Below the pieces are notes generated by a model that was given only the letters and a program-made list of their open reading frames with translations, made no database searches and had not been told where the DNA came from. Shown here in pieces: positions 1 through 6,589 of a stretch of DNA of 8,177 bases. The stretch is from an uncultured Methylobacillus sp. Lineage in GTDB: Bacteria > Pseudomonadota > Gammaproteobacteria > Burkholderiales > Methylophilaceae. Location: the NCBI GenBank assembly GCA_946478865.1, contig CAMLDO010000060.1, forward strand, positions 1 to 8,177. The letters are read 5' to 3'. The position numbers and the translations under genes are program-made. The first letter of the stretch is position 1. Every line of letters begins with the position of its first letter.

Positions 1-893
1 TGCGGCAATTGCCGCATGAGGCGCTCGAGGGTGCCTTCCTGGATTGGCGAACCCATATAGATCAGCCGCTTCAGGCTGCTGAGGTCGTACTTGTCGAAAT
101 CGGGGTGGTCGATCAAGGCCTGGATCATGGTCGGCACCAGCGTCAGTTCGGTGATCCGCTCTGCTTCGACCGCCGCCAGTGCCTCGCCCGCATCGAACGC
201 CGGCGCAATCACCTGCGTATCGCACATCAGGACCTGCTGCACGGCGCGAGCCATGCCCGCAAGGTGGAACAGGGGTGCGCTATGCAGGATCACCGAGTTG
301 GGCAGGCGCGGCCCGTCGGTCAGCCGTTGCAGGAAGCCCGACAACAGATTGCCATGACCCTGCATCACACCCTTGGGAAAGCCGGTGGTGCCGCCCGTAT
401 AGAGGATGACGGCGAGGTCCGTGCCGTCGCGCATCGCATCTTCCGACGGCGTGGCCTGCGCCAGCAGCCCCTCGTAGTCGAGCATGCCTTCCGGCGCCGT
501 CTTCTCGCCGGCGTAGATCCACACGGGATTGCGGCGCGCGGATGCCGCGATCTTGTCGGCGAGCGGCACGAACGCGTCGTCGACCAGCAGGATAGAGGTA
601 TCGGAGTCGTCGAGCGAATAGACGATCTCAGGCACGCTCCAGCGCGTGTTGACCGGGTTCATCACACCGCCACCCCACCACACCGCCATCAGGCACTCGA
701 TATAGCGATCGGAATTCTGCGCGAGCATGCCCACGCGGTCGCCGGGCTGCATGCCGGCATCACGCAGTACGGTGGCAAGTCGGGCGACGCGGTCTGCGAG
801 TTCGCGGTAGGTACGACGGCGCTCACCGAAAACGGTGGCCGTGCGGTCGGGGCAATGTTGCAGCGCGCGGTGCAATCCGATTGTCAGGTACAT
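1..893 (-). CDS. AMP-forming acyl-CoA ligase (FadD-like), 3' part beyond the window
   Basis: This gene encodes the N-terminal 297 residues of an ANL-superfamily acyl-CoA synthetase, which would activate a carboxylic acid with ATP and CoA through an acyl-adenylate. The P-loop signature YTGGTTGFPKG is at residues 165-175. The N-terminal subdomain also looks typical, with a FGERRRTYRELADRV stretch near residue 22 and NPVNTRW near 79. The LFHLAGM segment around 208-214 and the LTLVPTM segment around 250-256 also fit the family. Family members run to about 500-550 residues, so the later core motifs and the C-terminal domain with its catalytic lysine lie off the left edge. The ATG at 891-893 follows a GGAGAG ribosome-binding site with good spacing. 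It starts 43 bp after the SDR stop on the same strand and is probably cotranscribed with it. Substrate chain length or ring type cannot be told from this part. The family call is secure; the exact substrate is unknown. Confidence 0.93.
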   Translation of the reverse strand, partial: MYLTIGLHRALQHCPDRTATVFGERRRTYRELADRVARLATVLRDAGMQPGDRVGMLAQNSDRYIECLMAVWWGGGVMNPVNTRWSVPEIVYSLDDSDTSILLVDDAFVPLADKIAASARRNPVWIYAGEKTAPEGMLDYEGLLAQATPSEDAMRDGTDLAVILYTGGTTGFPKGVMQGHGNLLSGFLQRLTDGPRLPNSVILHSAPLFHLAGMARAVQQVLMCDTQVIAPAFDAGEALAAVEAERITELTLVPTMIQALIDHPDFDKYDLSSLKRLIYMGSPIQEGTLERLMRQLP

Positions 894-936
894 GTCTCTC
901 TCCATTATTGTTGTTGTGGAATCTTGCAGAGCCGGT

Positions 937-1821
937 TCACCCGGCGTAGCGGGTCAGGCACTCCGGCGCGTGGTACAGGGGGAAGCCATCGAACGGCTGT
1001 GAACGGTCGCTGGGCGCCAGGGTCCAGCCGGACCTGGCGTTGGGCACGCCGCCATCCACGCGGATGCAACTGCCGGTGATGAAGGCGGCTGCGGGCGACA
1101 ACAGGAAAACTGCCGCGGCAGCCACTTCCGCCTCGTTGCCGAGCCGCTGCAGCGGCACCTTGCGCGCGCTGGTGGCGAGCCGCCGTTGCGTGTCCTCCGG
1201 ATAGGTGTCGAGCCCGCTCGACGCGATCCAGCCTGGCGCCACGGCATTCACGCGTACACCCGCCCAGCCCCACTCACATGCAGCGGTCTCGGTCAGGTTG
1301 AGCATGCCCGCCCGTGCAGCGCCGGAGTGGCCCATGTTGGGCATGCCGTTCCACATGTCGGCCAGGATGTTGACGATGTTGCCGCCGTGCGACTCCATCC
1401 ATTGCAGATAGCACTCGCGCGAGAACAGGAAGCCGCCGGTCAGGTTGTTGGCAACCACGGCTTCCCAGCCTTTCTGGCTGATATTGCGCAGGTGCGAAGG
1501 GAATTGCCCCCCGGCGTTGTTGAACAGGCCGTCGATGCGACCGTGGGCGGCGATGATATCGGCCACGGTGGCGCGCACCGCTTCTTCCTGGCGGATATCA
1601 CAGGTATGGATCGAGATGCGCTGCCCGCTATCGGGGTTGGCGTGGTGAATCTCGTCACGCACGACCTCCAGCTTTTCCAGGTTGCGGCCCACCAGTGCGA
1701 GGTGGGCTCCCAGGCTCGCCAGCTCGTGCGCAGTGCAACGACCGATGCCACTGCCACCACCGGTGACGACTATTGTCTGGCCGGCAAACAGCCCGGGTCG
1801 GAACACAGAGTTATACGACAT
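937..1821 (-). CDS. SDR-family oxidoreductase, peroxisomal trans-2-enoyl-CoA reductase (PECR)-like
   Basis: This is a 294-residue short-chain dehydrogenase/reductase with a Rossmann fold. The nucleotide-binding motif TGGGSGIG is at residues 20-27, NNAG at 101-104 and a VNAVAPGW segment at 191-198. R46, after the second strand, suggests NADP(H) preference (inference). The usual YxxxK active site is absent: the aligned segment reads GHSGAARAG (164-172), with His and Arg where Tyr and Lys are expected. That form, followed by NLTETAACEWG, resembles eukaryotic PECR and the 2,4-dienoyl-CoA reductase branch, which points to enoyl- or dienoyl-CoA substrates rather than simple alcohols. A C-terminal extension after the VDGG motif (residues 255-258) runs about 35 residues. 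The ATG at 1819-1821 follows a GGAGACAGGT ribosome-binding region. The gene is the first of a two-gene unit with the acyl-CoA ligase and sits 3' of a conserved promoter segment. The fold is certain; the reaction is inferred. Confidence 0.9.
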   Translation of the reverse strand: MSYNSVFRPGLFAGQTIVVTGGGSGIGRCTAHELASLGAHLALVGRNLEKLEVVRDEIHHANPDSGQRISIHTCDIRQEEAVRATVADIIAAHGRIDGLFNNAGGQFPSHLRNISQKGWEAVVANNLTGGFLFSRECYLQWMESHGGNIVNILADMWNGMPNMGHSGAARAGMLNLTETAACEWGWAGVRVNAVAPGWIASSGLDTYPEDTQRRLATSARKVPLQRLGNEAEVAAAAVFLLSPAAAFITGSCIRVDGGVPNARSGWTLAPSDRSQPFDGFPLYHAPECLTRYAG

Positions 1822-1861
1822 ACCTGTCTCCTTACAGCGCCATGCGCCAATGCAAGCCCCG

Positions 1862-1890
1862 ATTCTGCTGGGAGAGGATGACTCTCTAAT
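1862..1890 (-). promoter_or_regulatory. Predicted sigma70-like promoter of the SDR-ligase unit
   Basis: A CAGAAT hexamer on the minus strand (1862-1867) is placed as the -10 element. At 17 bp upstream the -35 slot reads ATTAGA (1885-1890), which is poor and overlaps the operator, suggesting dependence on an activator. The -10 begins 19 bp from the operator edge, the same spacing as in the second copy. It lies about 40 bp from the SDR start codon. Confidence 0.5.
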
Positions 1891-1917
1891 CGCACTGTTG
1901 ATCTATTTCAGGACTAG
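1886..1917 (-). promoter_or_regulatory. Putative activator operator, copy 1
   Basis: This 32-bp core is shared with 3735-3766 with a single mismatch, at 1901 versus 3750. Read on the minus strand it opens with CTAGTCCTGAAATAGA and ends with CAACAGTGCGATTAG. The ends form an imperfect inverted repeat, CTAGTC against GATTAG (5 of 6 positions). The site overlaps the -35 position of the promoter downstream of it, as expected for a class II activator site. The neighbouring LAL-type regulator is the likely ligand; this is inferred from context. Confidence 0.7.
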
Positions 1918-2066
1918 TCGGACCAGTGCTGTTGAGCGGGCAGGCGGTGGCAGGAGGCGGCCACGACAGAAGAGGAGAAGTCGCAGCGGAACTGCGTTGC
2001 GGATGCGCTGGTCCAGCCCGAAAGCCCGCGGCGGCTGGCTATGGGAACGGCGCTGTGCCTTATTCG
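1918..2066. other. Intergenic region downstream of the DUF35 gene
   Basis: No convincing gene is visible between the DUF35 stop and the operator of the SDR unit. A small hairpin with a CGCAG/CTGCG stem lies at 1982-1996, and a looser CCAGCC/GGCTGG pairing near 2013-2040. On the minus strand the first is followed by a pyrimidine-rich tract but not a clean run of T. A weak terminator between the two units is possible but not demonstrated. Confidence 0.4.
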
Positions 2067-2468
2067 TCAGGCCGGCGCGAACACCGGCACCGGCGCGCCG
2101 TCTTCGGTGGTCGGCGCGAAACGCACCTGCACCGGCATGCCGATCTTCACCTCGTCGAGATCGATATCGACGATCCGCGTCATCATCGTCACACCCTCGT
2201 CGAGCGTCACGTAGGCGATGCAGAACGGGTGCGGCCCTGCCTTGCGCGTGATGCTGTAGCTGTAGACCTTGCCGCGGCCGGTGGCGGGCCGCCACTCGGT
2301 CTCGCCCATGCAGAACGGGCACAACGTGCGTGGATACCAGTGAGCCTTGCCGCACGATTTGCAGTGCTTCACCAGCAGCTGCCCCTCGCGGGCCGCCTGC
2401 CAGAAAGCGGTGCTGTCGGGTTGCTCGTCGGGGGCGTTGTACGGGGTGGGGATGTAAGGGGTGGTCAT
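2067..2468 (-). CDS. DUF35 Zn-ribbon/OB-fold protein, partner of the thiolase-like enzyme
   Basis: This is a 133-residue protein of the DUF35 (OB-fold with rubredoxin-like Zn ribbon) family, of usual length. The helical lead-in AFWQAAREGQLLVKHC (21-36) is followed by a zinc ribbon with cysteines C36, C39, C50 and C53 (CKSC, then LCPFC). An OB-fold of beta strands follows from about 63 (GRGKVYSYSITRKAG) to about 118. Such proteins are typically encoded beside thiolase-superfamily enzymes and form complexes with them; in steroid side-chain degradation the ChsH2 DUF35 domain is needed by the aldolase Ltp2. Here the ATG (2466-2468) lies only 15 bp after the stop of the thiolase-like gene, with a GGGAGAC ribosome-binding site inside that gap. 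The two are therefore surely one operon and probably one complex. The substrate is unknown. No residue stands out as missing. Confidence 0.92.
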   Translation of the reverse strand: MTTPYIPTPYNAPDEQPDSTAFWQAAREGQLLVKHCKSCGKAHWYPRTLCPFCMGETEWRPATGRGKVYSYSITRKAGPHPFCIAYVTLDEGVTMMTRIVDIDLDEVKIGMPVQVRFAPTTEDGAPVPVFAPA

Positions 2469-2483
2469 CGTCTGTCTCCCGTC

Positions 2484-3650
2484 TTATTCACGCTCGAGGA
2501 TCAGGGTCGCGGAACCGTGGCGCGAGCCCAGGTAGCCGCCAGTGCCCTGCGCAAGCGCGATGTCGCAGTTCTTCACCTGCACGGCAGGGTGCGCTTCGCC
2601 GCGCAACTGGCGCACGGCCTCGATCACCTTGGTGATGCCGCCGCGGTTGGCCGGGTGGTTGTTGCACAGGCCGCCGCCGTCGGTGTTGAAGGGCAACTTG
2701 CCGACGCCCGAGATCAGGTTGCCGTCCATTACGAACTTGCCGCCTTCGCCCTTCTTGCAGAAGCCGAGGTCCTCGAGCTGCATCAGCACGGTGATCGTGA
2801 AGCTGTCGTAGATCGACGCGTACTTGATGTCGGCCTGCGTCACGCCCGCCTCGGCGAAGGCCGCCGCGCCGGAGAACTTCGCGCCCGACCAGGTCAGGTC
2901 GACATAGCCACCGAGCTGCCCCTTCATGTACTCGCCTGCGCCGAGGATCTTCACCTTCGGCCGGCTCAGCTTCGCGGCGATTTCCGGGCGGGCGACGATC
3001 AGCGCGCCTCCGCCGTCCGACACCACGCAGCAATCCAGCTTATGCAGCGGGTCGGAGATCACGGGCGAGTTCAGCACATCTTCCACCGTGACCACGTCGC
3101 GCAGCATGGCGTTCGGGTTGTGCTGGGCGTGATGCGAGGCCGCCACCTTGATCCAGGCCAGTTGCTCCGCTGTGGTGCCGAATTCGTACATGTGGCGCAT
3201 GGCGACCATCGCGTACAGGTTCAGCGTCAGCGGACTGAACGGTACCTCGAACGGCGCCTCCGGGACGTTGGGGTCCACGTGGCGCGGCTGCGTGCCCCGC
3301 GAACCTTCCGAGCGCGGACGACCCGCGAGGGTGATCAGCGCGACATTGCACTTGCCGGCCGCGACCGCCTGCGCGGCGTGTGAGACGTGCGCAAGATAGG
3401 ACGAACCGCCGGTATCGGTCGAATCCACATGACTGACTTTCAGGCCGAGGTATTCGACCATGCTCAGCACGCCCACCCCCGGCGCATCGCCGGCGCAGAA
3501 GTAGCCGTCGACATCGGCCAGCGTGAGGCCGGCATCTTCCAGCGCGCCCTTGGCGCACTCGGCGTGGAGCTGCGCGACCGACTTGTCGGGCGCCTTGCGG
3601 GTCGGATGCTCGTAGGCCCCGACGATGTATGCCTTGCCGTTGATGCTCAT
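2484..3650 (-). CDS. Thiolase-superfamily protein (SCPx/lipid-transfer type) lacking canonical catalytic cysteines; possible acyl-CoA retro-aldolase
   Basis: This is a 388-residue thiolase-fold protein of the SCPx/Ltp branch. The N-terminal half begins GKAYIVGAYEHPTRKAPDKS (5-24) and continues with LHAECAKGALEDAGL and DVDGYFCAGDAPG. The place of the nucleophilic Cys reads DTGGSSYLAH (79-88), with no Cys. The position of the HDxF-type His reads YDSFTITVLMQLEDLGFC, with Tyr281. The GHP loop is NHPANRGG (331-338), and the late CxG Cys is replaced in QGTGGYLGS (368-376). These changes argue against thiolysis by the classical mechanism. They recall Ltp2-type steroid side-chain aldolases, which work with a DUF35 partner, and a DUF35 gene follows 15 bp downstream. 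The ATG at 3648-3650 is preferred because GGAGAG precedes it and homology starts there. An upstream in-frame ATG at 3728 would run through the promoter repeat and adds 26 unlikely residues. The fold is certain; the reaction is inferred. Confidence 0.9.
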   Translation of the reverse strand: MSINGKAYIVGAYEHPTRKAPDKSVAQLHAECAKGALEDAGLTLADVDGYFCAGDAPGVGVLSMVEYLGLKVSHVDSTDTGGSSYLAHVSHAAQAVAAGKCNVALITLAGRPRSEGSRGTQPRHVDPNVPEAPFEVPFSPLTLNLYAMVAMRHMYEFGTTAEQLAWIKVAASHHAQHNPNAMLRDVVTVEDVLNSPVISDPLHKLDCCVVSDGGGALIVARPEIAAKLSRPKVKILGAGEYMKGQLGGYVDLTWSGAKFSGAAAFAEAGVTQADIKYASIYDSFTITVLMQLEDLGFCKKGEGGKFVMDGNLISGVGKLPFNTDGGGLCNNHPANRGGITKVIEAVRQLRGEAHPAVQVKNCDIALAQGTGGYLGSRHGSATLILERE

Positions 3651-3710
3651 GCTCTCTCCAGTCAGGCCGCCATGACGTCGCCTACCGCGCCATGTGCCAA
3701 TGCAGCACCG

Positions 3711-3739
3711 ATTATGCCGCGAGAGCATGGTTCGCTAAT
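3711..3739 (-). promoter_or_regulatory. Predicted sigma70-like promoter of the thiolase-DUF35 unit
   Basis: CATAAT on the minus strand (3711-3716) is a fair -10 element. The -35 slot 17 bp upstream is ATTAGC (3734-3739), a poor match that overlaps the operator. The 19-bp offset between -10 and operator edge equals that in copy 1. The start codon is about 60 bp downstream, so the leader is about 20 nt longer than in the SDR unit. Confidence 0.55.
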
Positions 3740-3766
3740 CGCACTGTTGGTCTATTTCAGGACTAG
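3735..3766 (-). promoter_or_regulatory. Putative activator operator, copy 2
   Basis: This site matches 1886-1917 at 31 of 32 bases, with the same imperfect terminal dyad (CTAGTC/GATTAG). It covers the -35 slot of the promoter at 3711-3739, centred roughly 46 bp upstream of the predicted start of transcription. It lies between the thiolase-like gene and the downstream end of the LAL regulator gene, so it can only serve the catabolic unit. Binding by that regulator is an inference. Confidence 0.7.
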
Positions 3767-3900
3767 CACCAACTGCCGCTGCAGTCAGCGCTCATGACCT
3801 GTAACGCACTCGTACCGGCGGCTTACCGCGCAACGGAAGGAGAAATCGTTGATGGGCGAGACCCACCGGAGCGGTGCCTTGCAGCGGAAGATGCGCTGAA
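3767..3900. other. Intergenic region between the LAL regulator stop and the catabolic operator
   Basis: No secure gene is visible. Several short imperfect dyads occur, such as CACCG/CGGTG around 3870-3882, but none has a T-run that would mark an intrinsic terminator for the regulator gene. On the plus strand a 15-codon ORF (3852-3899) follows a purine-rich GGAAGGAG, but it has no recognisable product. Confidence 0.4.
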
Positions 3901-6558
3901 CTAGTCCAGCAGACCGCGACTGCGGGCAATGGAAATGGCTTCCATCCGACCACTCGCCCCGAGCTTTGCATAGATGTTGCGCAGGTGCGCCTTCACCGTG
4001 AACTCCGAGAGCGACATCTTGTCCGCGATGGTCTTGTTGCGTATCCCGCCAGCCAGCAGCCCGAGAACTTCCAGCTCGCGGAAGCTCAGCGCTTCGAACG
4101 ACTCCGCCGGTGATGTGGTGTCAGCATCCTCGGGTGGCTCCACTACACCCAGCCTCTCCAGCAGTCCGGCAAGAAAATGGGCGGCGATGCCGCTTTCACG
4201 CGGGCTTGACGCCCATTGCAGCACCAAAGCCTTCATCCCTTCGCCCTCTTCCAGGAAAGTCCGCAGGAATCCTTCCTGGCTCGCCCCGCGCAATGCTTCA
4301 GCCAACCCCGCCTCGGCAGCCTCCTTCTGTCCCTCTCGATTCAGGCACAGGGCCAACAGGATGCGCAGCTTGAGTGCGCAACGATAACGCTGAGAAACGG
4401 TCGCATCGTCGATCGCCTGCTGCAACTCCGCCGCCAGCCCGCTGCAGTCACCCCGAGCGATACGCAGGCGCGCCCAGCCGATGAAAGGTGTATCGACATC
4501 ATTGCCATACATCGAAACACCGGGACGCACCCACTGTGCATACATCCCGGCCGAGCGCAGAGCCTGTTCGGCAGCGTCGAGTCGACCTTCGATGGTGGCC
4601 AGCCGCGCGCGCTCCAGCCAGGCGGTGCAGATGATGCGGGGCGCAGCATGCTGCCGGCCAACTTCCTCCAGCGTGGCCAGCGTCTCCATGCTGCGTTCGC
4701 GGTCGCCGCGCAGCATGGCGATACGGGACATCAGCACGTGGACGATGATCAGCGGATCGTTAGGGGTACTCCCCTTCGTAAAAGGCATCATCCCACTGAG
4801 TACCCGCTCCGCCTCGTCGATGTCGCCGGTTTCATACAGGGCGAGTGCAAGGGGCACGCCCAGGGCGGTGCGTCCATCGGCTGGGACTACCTGGTCACCG
4901 CTGTAATATTGCCCCGAGGCAAGCCGCAGGCGTGCAAGCGCATCACCCAGACGTCCCTGCACCAGGTCGATGATGCTCTCGAAGGAATCCGTCGTAGCCT
5001 GCATGATGGACGAACGCAGCTTGCTGTCTCGCTGCAGGGCATGTGCCAGTATCTGACGCGCCTCGTCATAGCGGTAGTTCGAGATCAGGCAGTAGACCAG
5101 GACGTTGATCAGCCTTCGATACTGAAACTGCTGCTCCAGCGAGACGCGACCCAAATGCGCCTGAGTGACCTCCAGGCACGCTTCGACTTCGTCGCGCATC
5201 GCCATGCCCAGGCAGCGAATGACCTGCGCGTCGATCGATACCCTTTCCCGCTCCTCCACGGAAGACTGGAGCTGCTCAACGGCTTCCATCAGGCGAGACG
5301 CGTCATCGAAGCGACGATACAACGTCAGCGCCCACGCGCAGGTCATGCTCAGTTGCGGATCGCGCAGCAGCGCCTCGCGCGGGATATGGTCATGCCAGTG
5401 CAGGAGTTGCCGTATACCGCCACTCAGTTGAATGTCTGGCACGCACAGCGCAATTTGCGCCAATGCCTCGTCCACTGCCCCGCCTTGCAGCAGATGCTCC
5501 ACGGCCTCGAACCGCCGCCCTTGCGCGGCATACCAGCGGCCCGCATTACGGTGCAGGACGGCAGCCTTGCCCGGATACAGGCGCTCCAGCCGGTTGCGCA
5601 GGAAGTCTGCGAAGAGGTTGTGATAGCGGTACCAGGTGCCCTCCTCGTCCAGGCGGAAGACGAACAGGTTCGCACCTTCGAGGAATTCGATCATCTGCTG
5701 GCTGTCGCTTCGCCCGATGACCGCATCGCACAAGGGCGCGCACAGGCGGTCCAGCACACTCGTTTGCAGCAGGAACTCCTGGCAAGCCAGGCTTTGCCTC
5801 GCAAGGATGTCCTCGGCGAGGTACTGCGCGAGGTCCCGGTTGGTGCCAGTGAACGACTGCACGAAAGCGGCATGGTCGTTGCGCGCCTGCAACGACAGAG
5901 TGGCGAGATAGAGCGCCACGGCCCATCCCTCGGTGCGTCGGTGCAGCGTGGCGATCTCGCGATCGCACAGCGGCAGGCCCTGCCCCTCGCGAAAGAATGC
6001 GGTGGTTTCATCCAGCGAGAAGCGCAGCGTGGCAGGACCGACCTCCAGTAGATGCCCGCGTGCGCGAATACGGCCCACGCCGATCGCCGGAACATTGCGC
6101 GATGCCATTACCAGCGTTCCCCATGGCGGCAGCACATCGAGCACGTGGCGGATGTAATCGAGCACGTCCTGGCTGTGGATGACCTCGACTTCATCCAGCA
6201 TGATCGCGAAGCGCGTGGGATAGGCCGCAATGCGCTCGATCAGGTCGATGCCCTGTCCGTCGACCGCCCCGAAGCCGGCAGCGAGCAACGCCACGAAGCG
6301 GTCGATGTCATTGTCGGCGCCATCCAGGTTCACCCAATGGACCATGCGCCCGTCTGCCTGCGCGGCAGCCCGATACTGCTGCAGCAGCGTGGTCTTGCCG
6401 AAGCCCGCTGGCGCGCGGACCAGCATGAGCTTAGCCGAATCGGCAGCCAGCATCGATTCCACCAGCCGTTGGCGAGGCATCTGACCCGCGAGGGGCGCAG
6501 GCGGTATGAGTTTGGACGGGTAAATACGGTTGCTCCCGTCTCTTATTACTATATCCAT
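3901..6558 (-). CDS. LAL-family (MalT-like) LuxR-type transcriptional regulator
   Basis: This 885-residue protein has the layout of large ATP-binding LuxR regulators. A P-loop NTPase comes first, with Walker A APAGFGKTT at 49-57 and a Walker B-like FAIMLDEVEVI at 117-127. A long all-helical, TPR-like sensor region follows from about 350 to 800. A C-terminal LuxR HTH lies at about 822-885 (LSFRELEVLGLLAGG, then NKTIADKMSLSEFTVKAHLRNIYAKL). MalT and AlkS belong to this class: inducer and ATP drive assembly on DNA and activation of catabolic promoters. The ATG at 6556-6558 is chosen over a GTG at 6634-6636. The GTG would place the start inside the divergent recombinase gene, and the 26 extra residues do not look like the family. 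No strong Shine-Dalgarno precedes either. The gene is codirectional with the catabolic genes, whose shared operator is its likely target. The inducer is unknown; a pathway acid or CoA ester is plausible. Confidence 0.92.
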   Translation of the reverse strand: MDIVIRDGSNRIYPSKLIPPAPLAGQMPRQRLVESMLAADSAKLMLVRAPAGFGKTTLLQQYRAAAQADGRMVHWVNLDGADNDIDRFVALLAAGFGAVDGQGIDLIERIAAYPTRFAIMLDEVEVIHSQDVLDYIRHVLDVLPPWGTLVMASRNVPAIGVGRIRARGHLLEVGPATLRFSLDETTAFFREGQGLPLCDREIATLHRRTEGWAVALYLATLSLQARNDHAAFVQSFTGTNRDLAQYLAEDILARQSLACQEFLLQTSVLDRLCAPLCDAVIGRSDSQQMIEFLEGANLFVFRLDEEGTWYRYHNLFADFLRNRLERLYPGKAAVLHRNAGRWYAAQGRRFEAVEHLLQGGAVDEALAQIALCVPDIQLSGGIRQLLHWHDHIPREALLRDPQLSMTCAWALTLYRRFDDASRLMEAVEQLQSSVEERERVSIDAQVIRCLGMAMRDEVEACLEVTQAHLGRVSLEQQFQYRRLINVLVYCLISNYRYDEARQILAHALQRDSKLRSSIMQATTDSFESIIDLVQGRLGDALARLRLASGQYYSGDQVVPADGRTALGVPLALALYETGDIDEAERVLSGMMPFTKGSTPNDPLIIVHVLMSRIAMLRGDRERSMETLATLEEVGRQHAAPRIICTAWLERARLATIEGRLDAAEQALRSAGMYAQWVRPGVSMYGNDVDTPFIGWARLRIARGDCSGLAAELQQAIDDATVSQRYRCALKLRILLALCLNREGQKEAAEAGLAEALRGASQEGFLRTFLEEGEGMKALVLQWASSPRESGIAAHFLAGLLERLGVVEPPEDADTTSPAESFEALSFRELEVLGLLAGGIRNKTIADKMSLSEFTVKAHLRNIYAKLGASGRMEAISIARSRGLLD

Positions 6559-6573
6559 AGGACTGCTGGTTCC

Positions 6574-6589
6574 CACTGTTACCCTATAT
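6574..6589 (-). promoter_or_regulatory. Partial operator-like site in the LAL promoter
   Basis: Read on the minus strand, ATATAGGGTAACAGTG matches the operator core AAATAGACCAACAGTG (3742-3757) at 12 of 16 positions, in the same orientation relative to the gene. It overlaps the predicted -10 and transcription start, where a bound protein would block RNA polymerase. Autorepression by the regulator is therefore possible, but a match this short could be chance. Confidence 0.3.

Larger units (their letters stand above)
1831..1917 (-). repeat. Promoter-region repeat, copy 1 (upstream of the SDR gene)
   Basis: This 87-bp segment aligns with 3681-3766 in the same orientation relative to the gene it precedes. 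By eye there are about 13 differences, including one gap. The distal 32 bp (1886-1917) differ at one base only, while the part through the -10 region and leader is about 78% identical. Similarity stops on both sides, at the ribosome-binding site and just past the GGACTAG end, so the repeat covers exactly what a promoter with its activator site would cover. It is either a duplicated promoter or two sites held alike by selection for one regulator. Confidence 0.85.
3681..3766 (-). repeat. Promoter-region repeat, copy 2 (upstream of the thiolase-like gene)
   Basis: This is the second copy of the segment at 1831-1917. The two share the CGCCATG-GCCAATGCA leader, the -10 area and the operator core. 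It precedes the first gene of the thiolase-DUF35 unit, as copy 1 precedes the first gene of the SDR-ligase unit. Beyond 3766 the sequences diverge. Confidence 0.85.

Noticed and set aside
9..1079. 356-codon plus-strand ORF opposite the acyl-CoA ligase and the SDR end
   Set aside because: It is antisense to the ligase P-loop region and crosses two genes and their spacer; there is no recognisable protein.
1926..3383. 485-codon plus-strand ORF opposite the DUF35 and thiolase-like genes
   Set aside because: It is antisense to two clearly recognised genes, has low-complexity Arg/His/Ala-rich sequence and matches no family; it arises from high GC and codon bias.
2484..3728. Longer form of the thiolase-like protein starting at 3728
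   Set aside because: The extra 26 residues are encoded by the promoter repeat and precede a well-placed GGAGAG and ATG at 3650.
1831..3766. The repeat pair as a MITE or insertion-sequence ends
   Set aside because: The copies are direct, both are placed just before a start codon with conserved -10 spacing, and there is no terminal inverted repeat pair with target duplication or transposase between them.
4216..6051. 611-codon plus-strand ORF opposite the LAL regulator
   Set aside because: It is the antisense shadow of a regulator with clear Walker and HTH motifs, and has no domain of its own.
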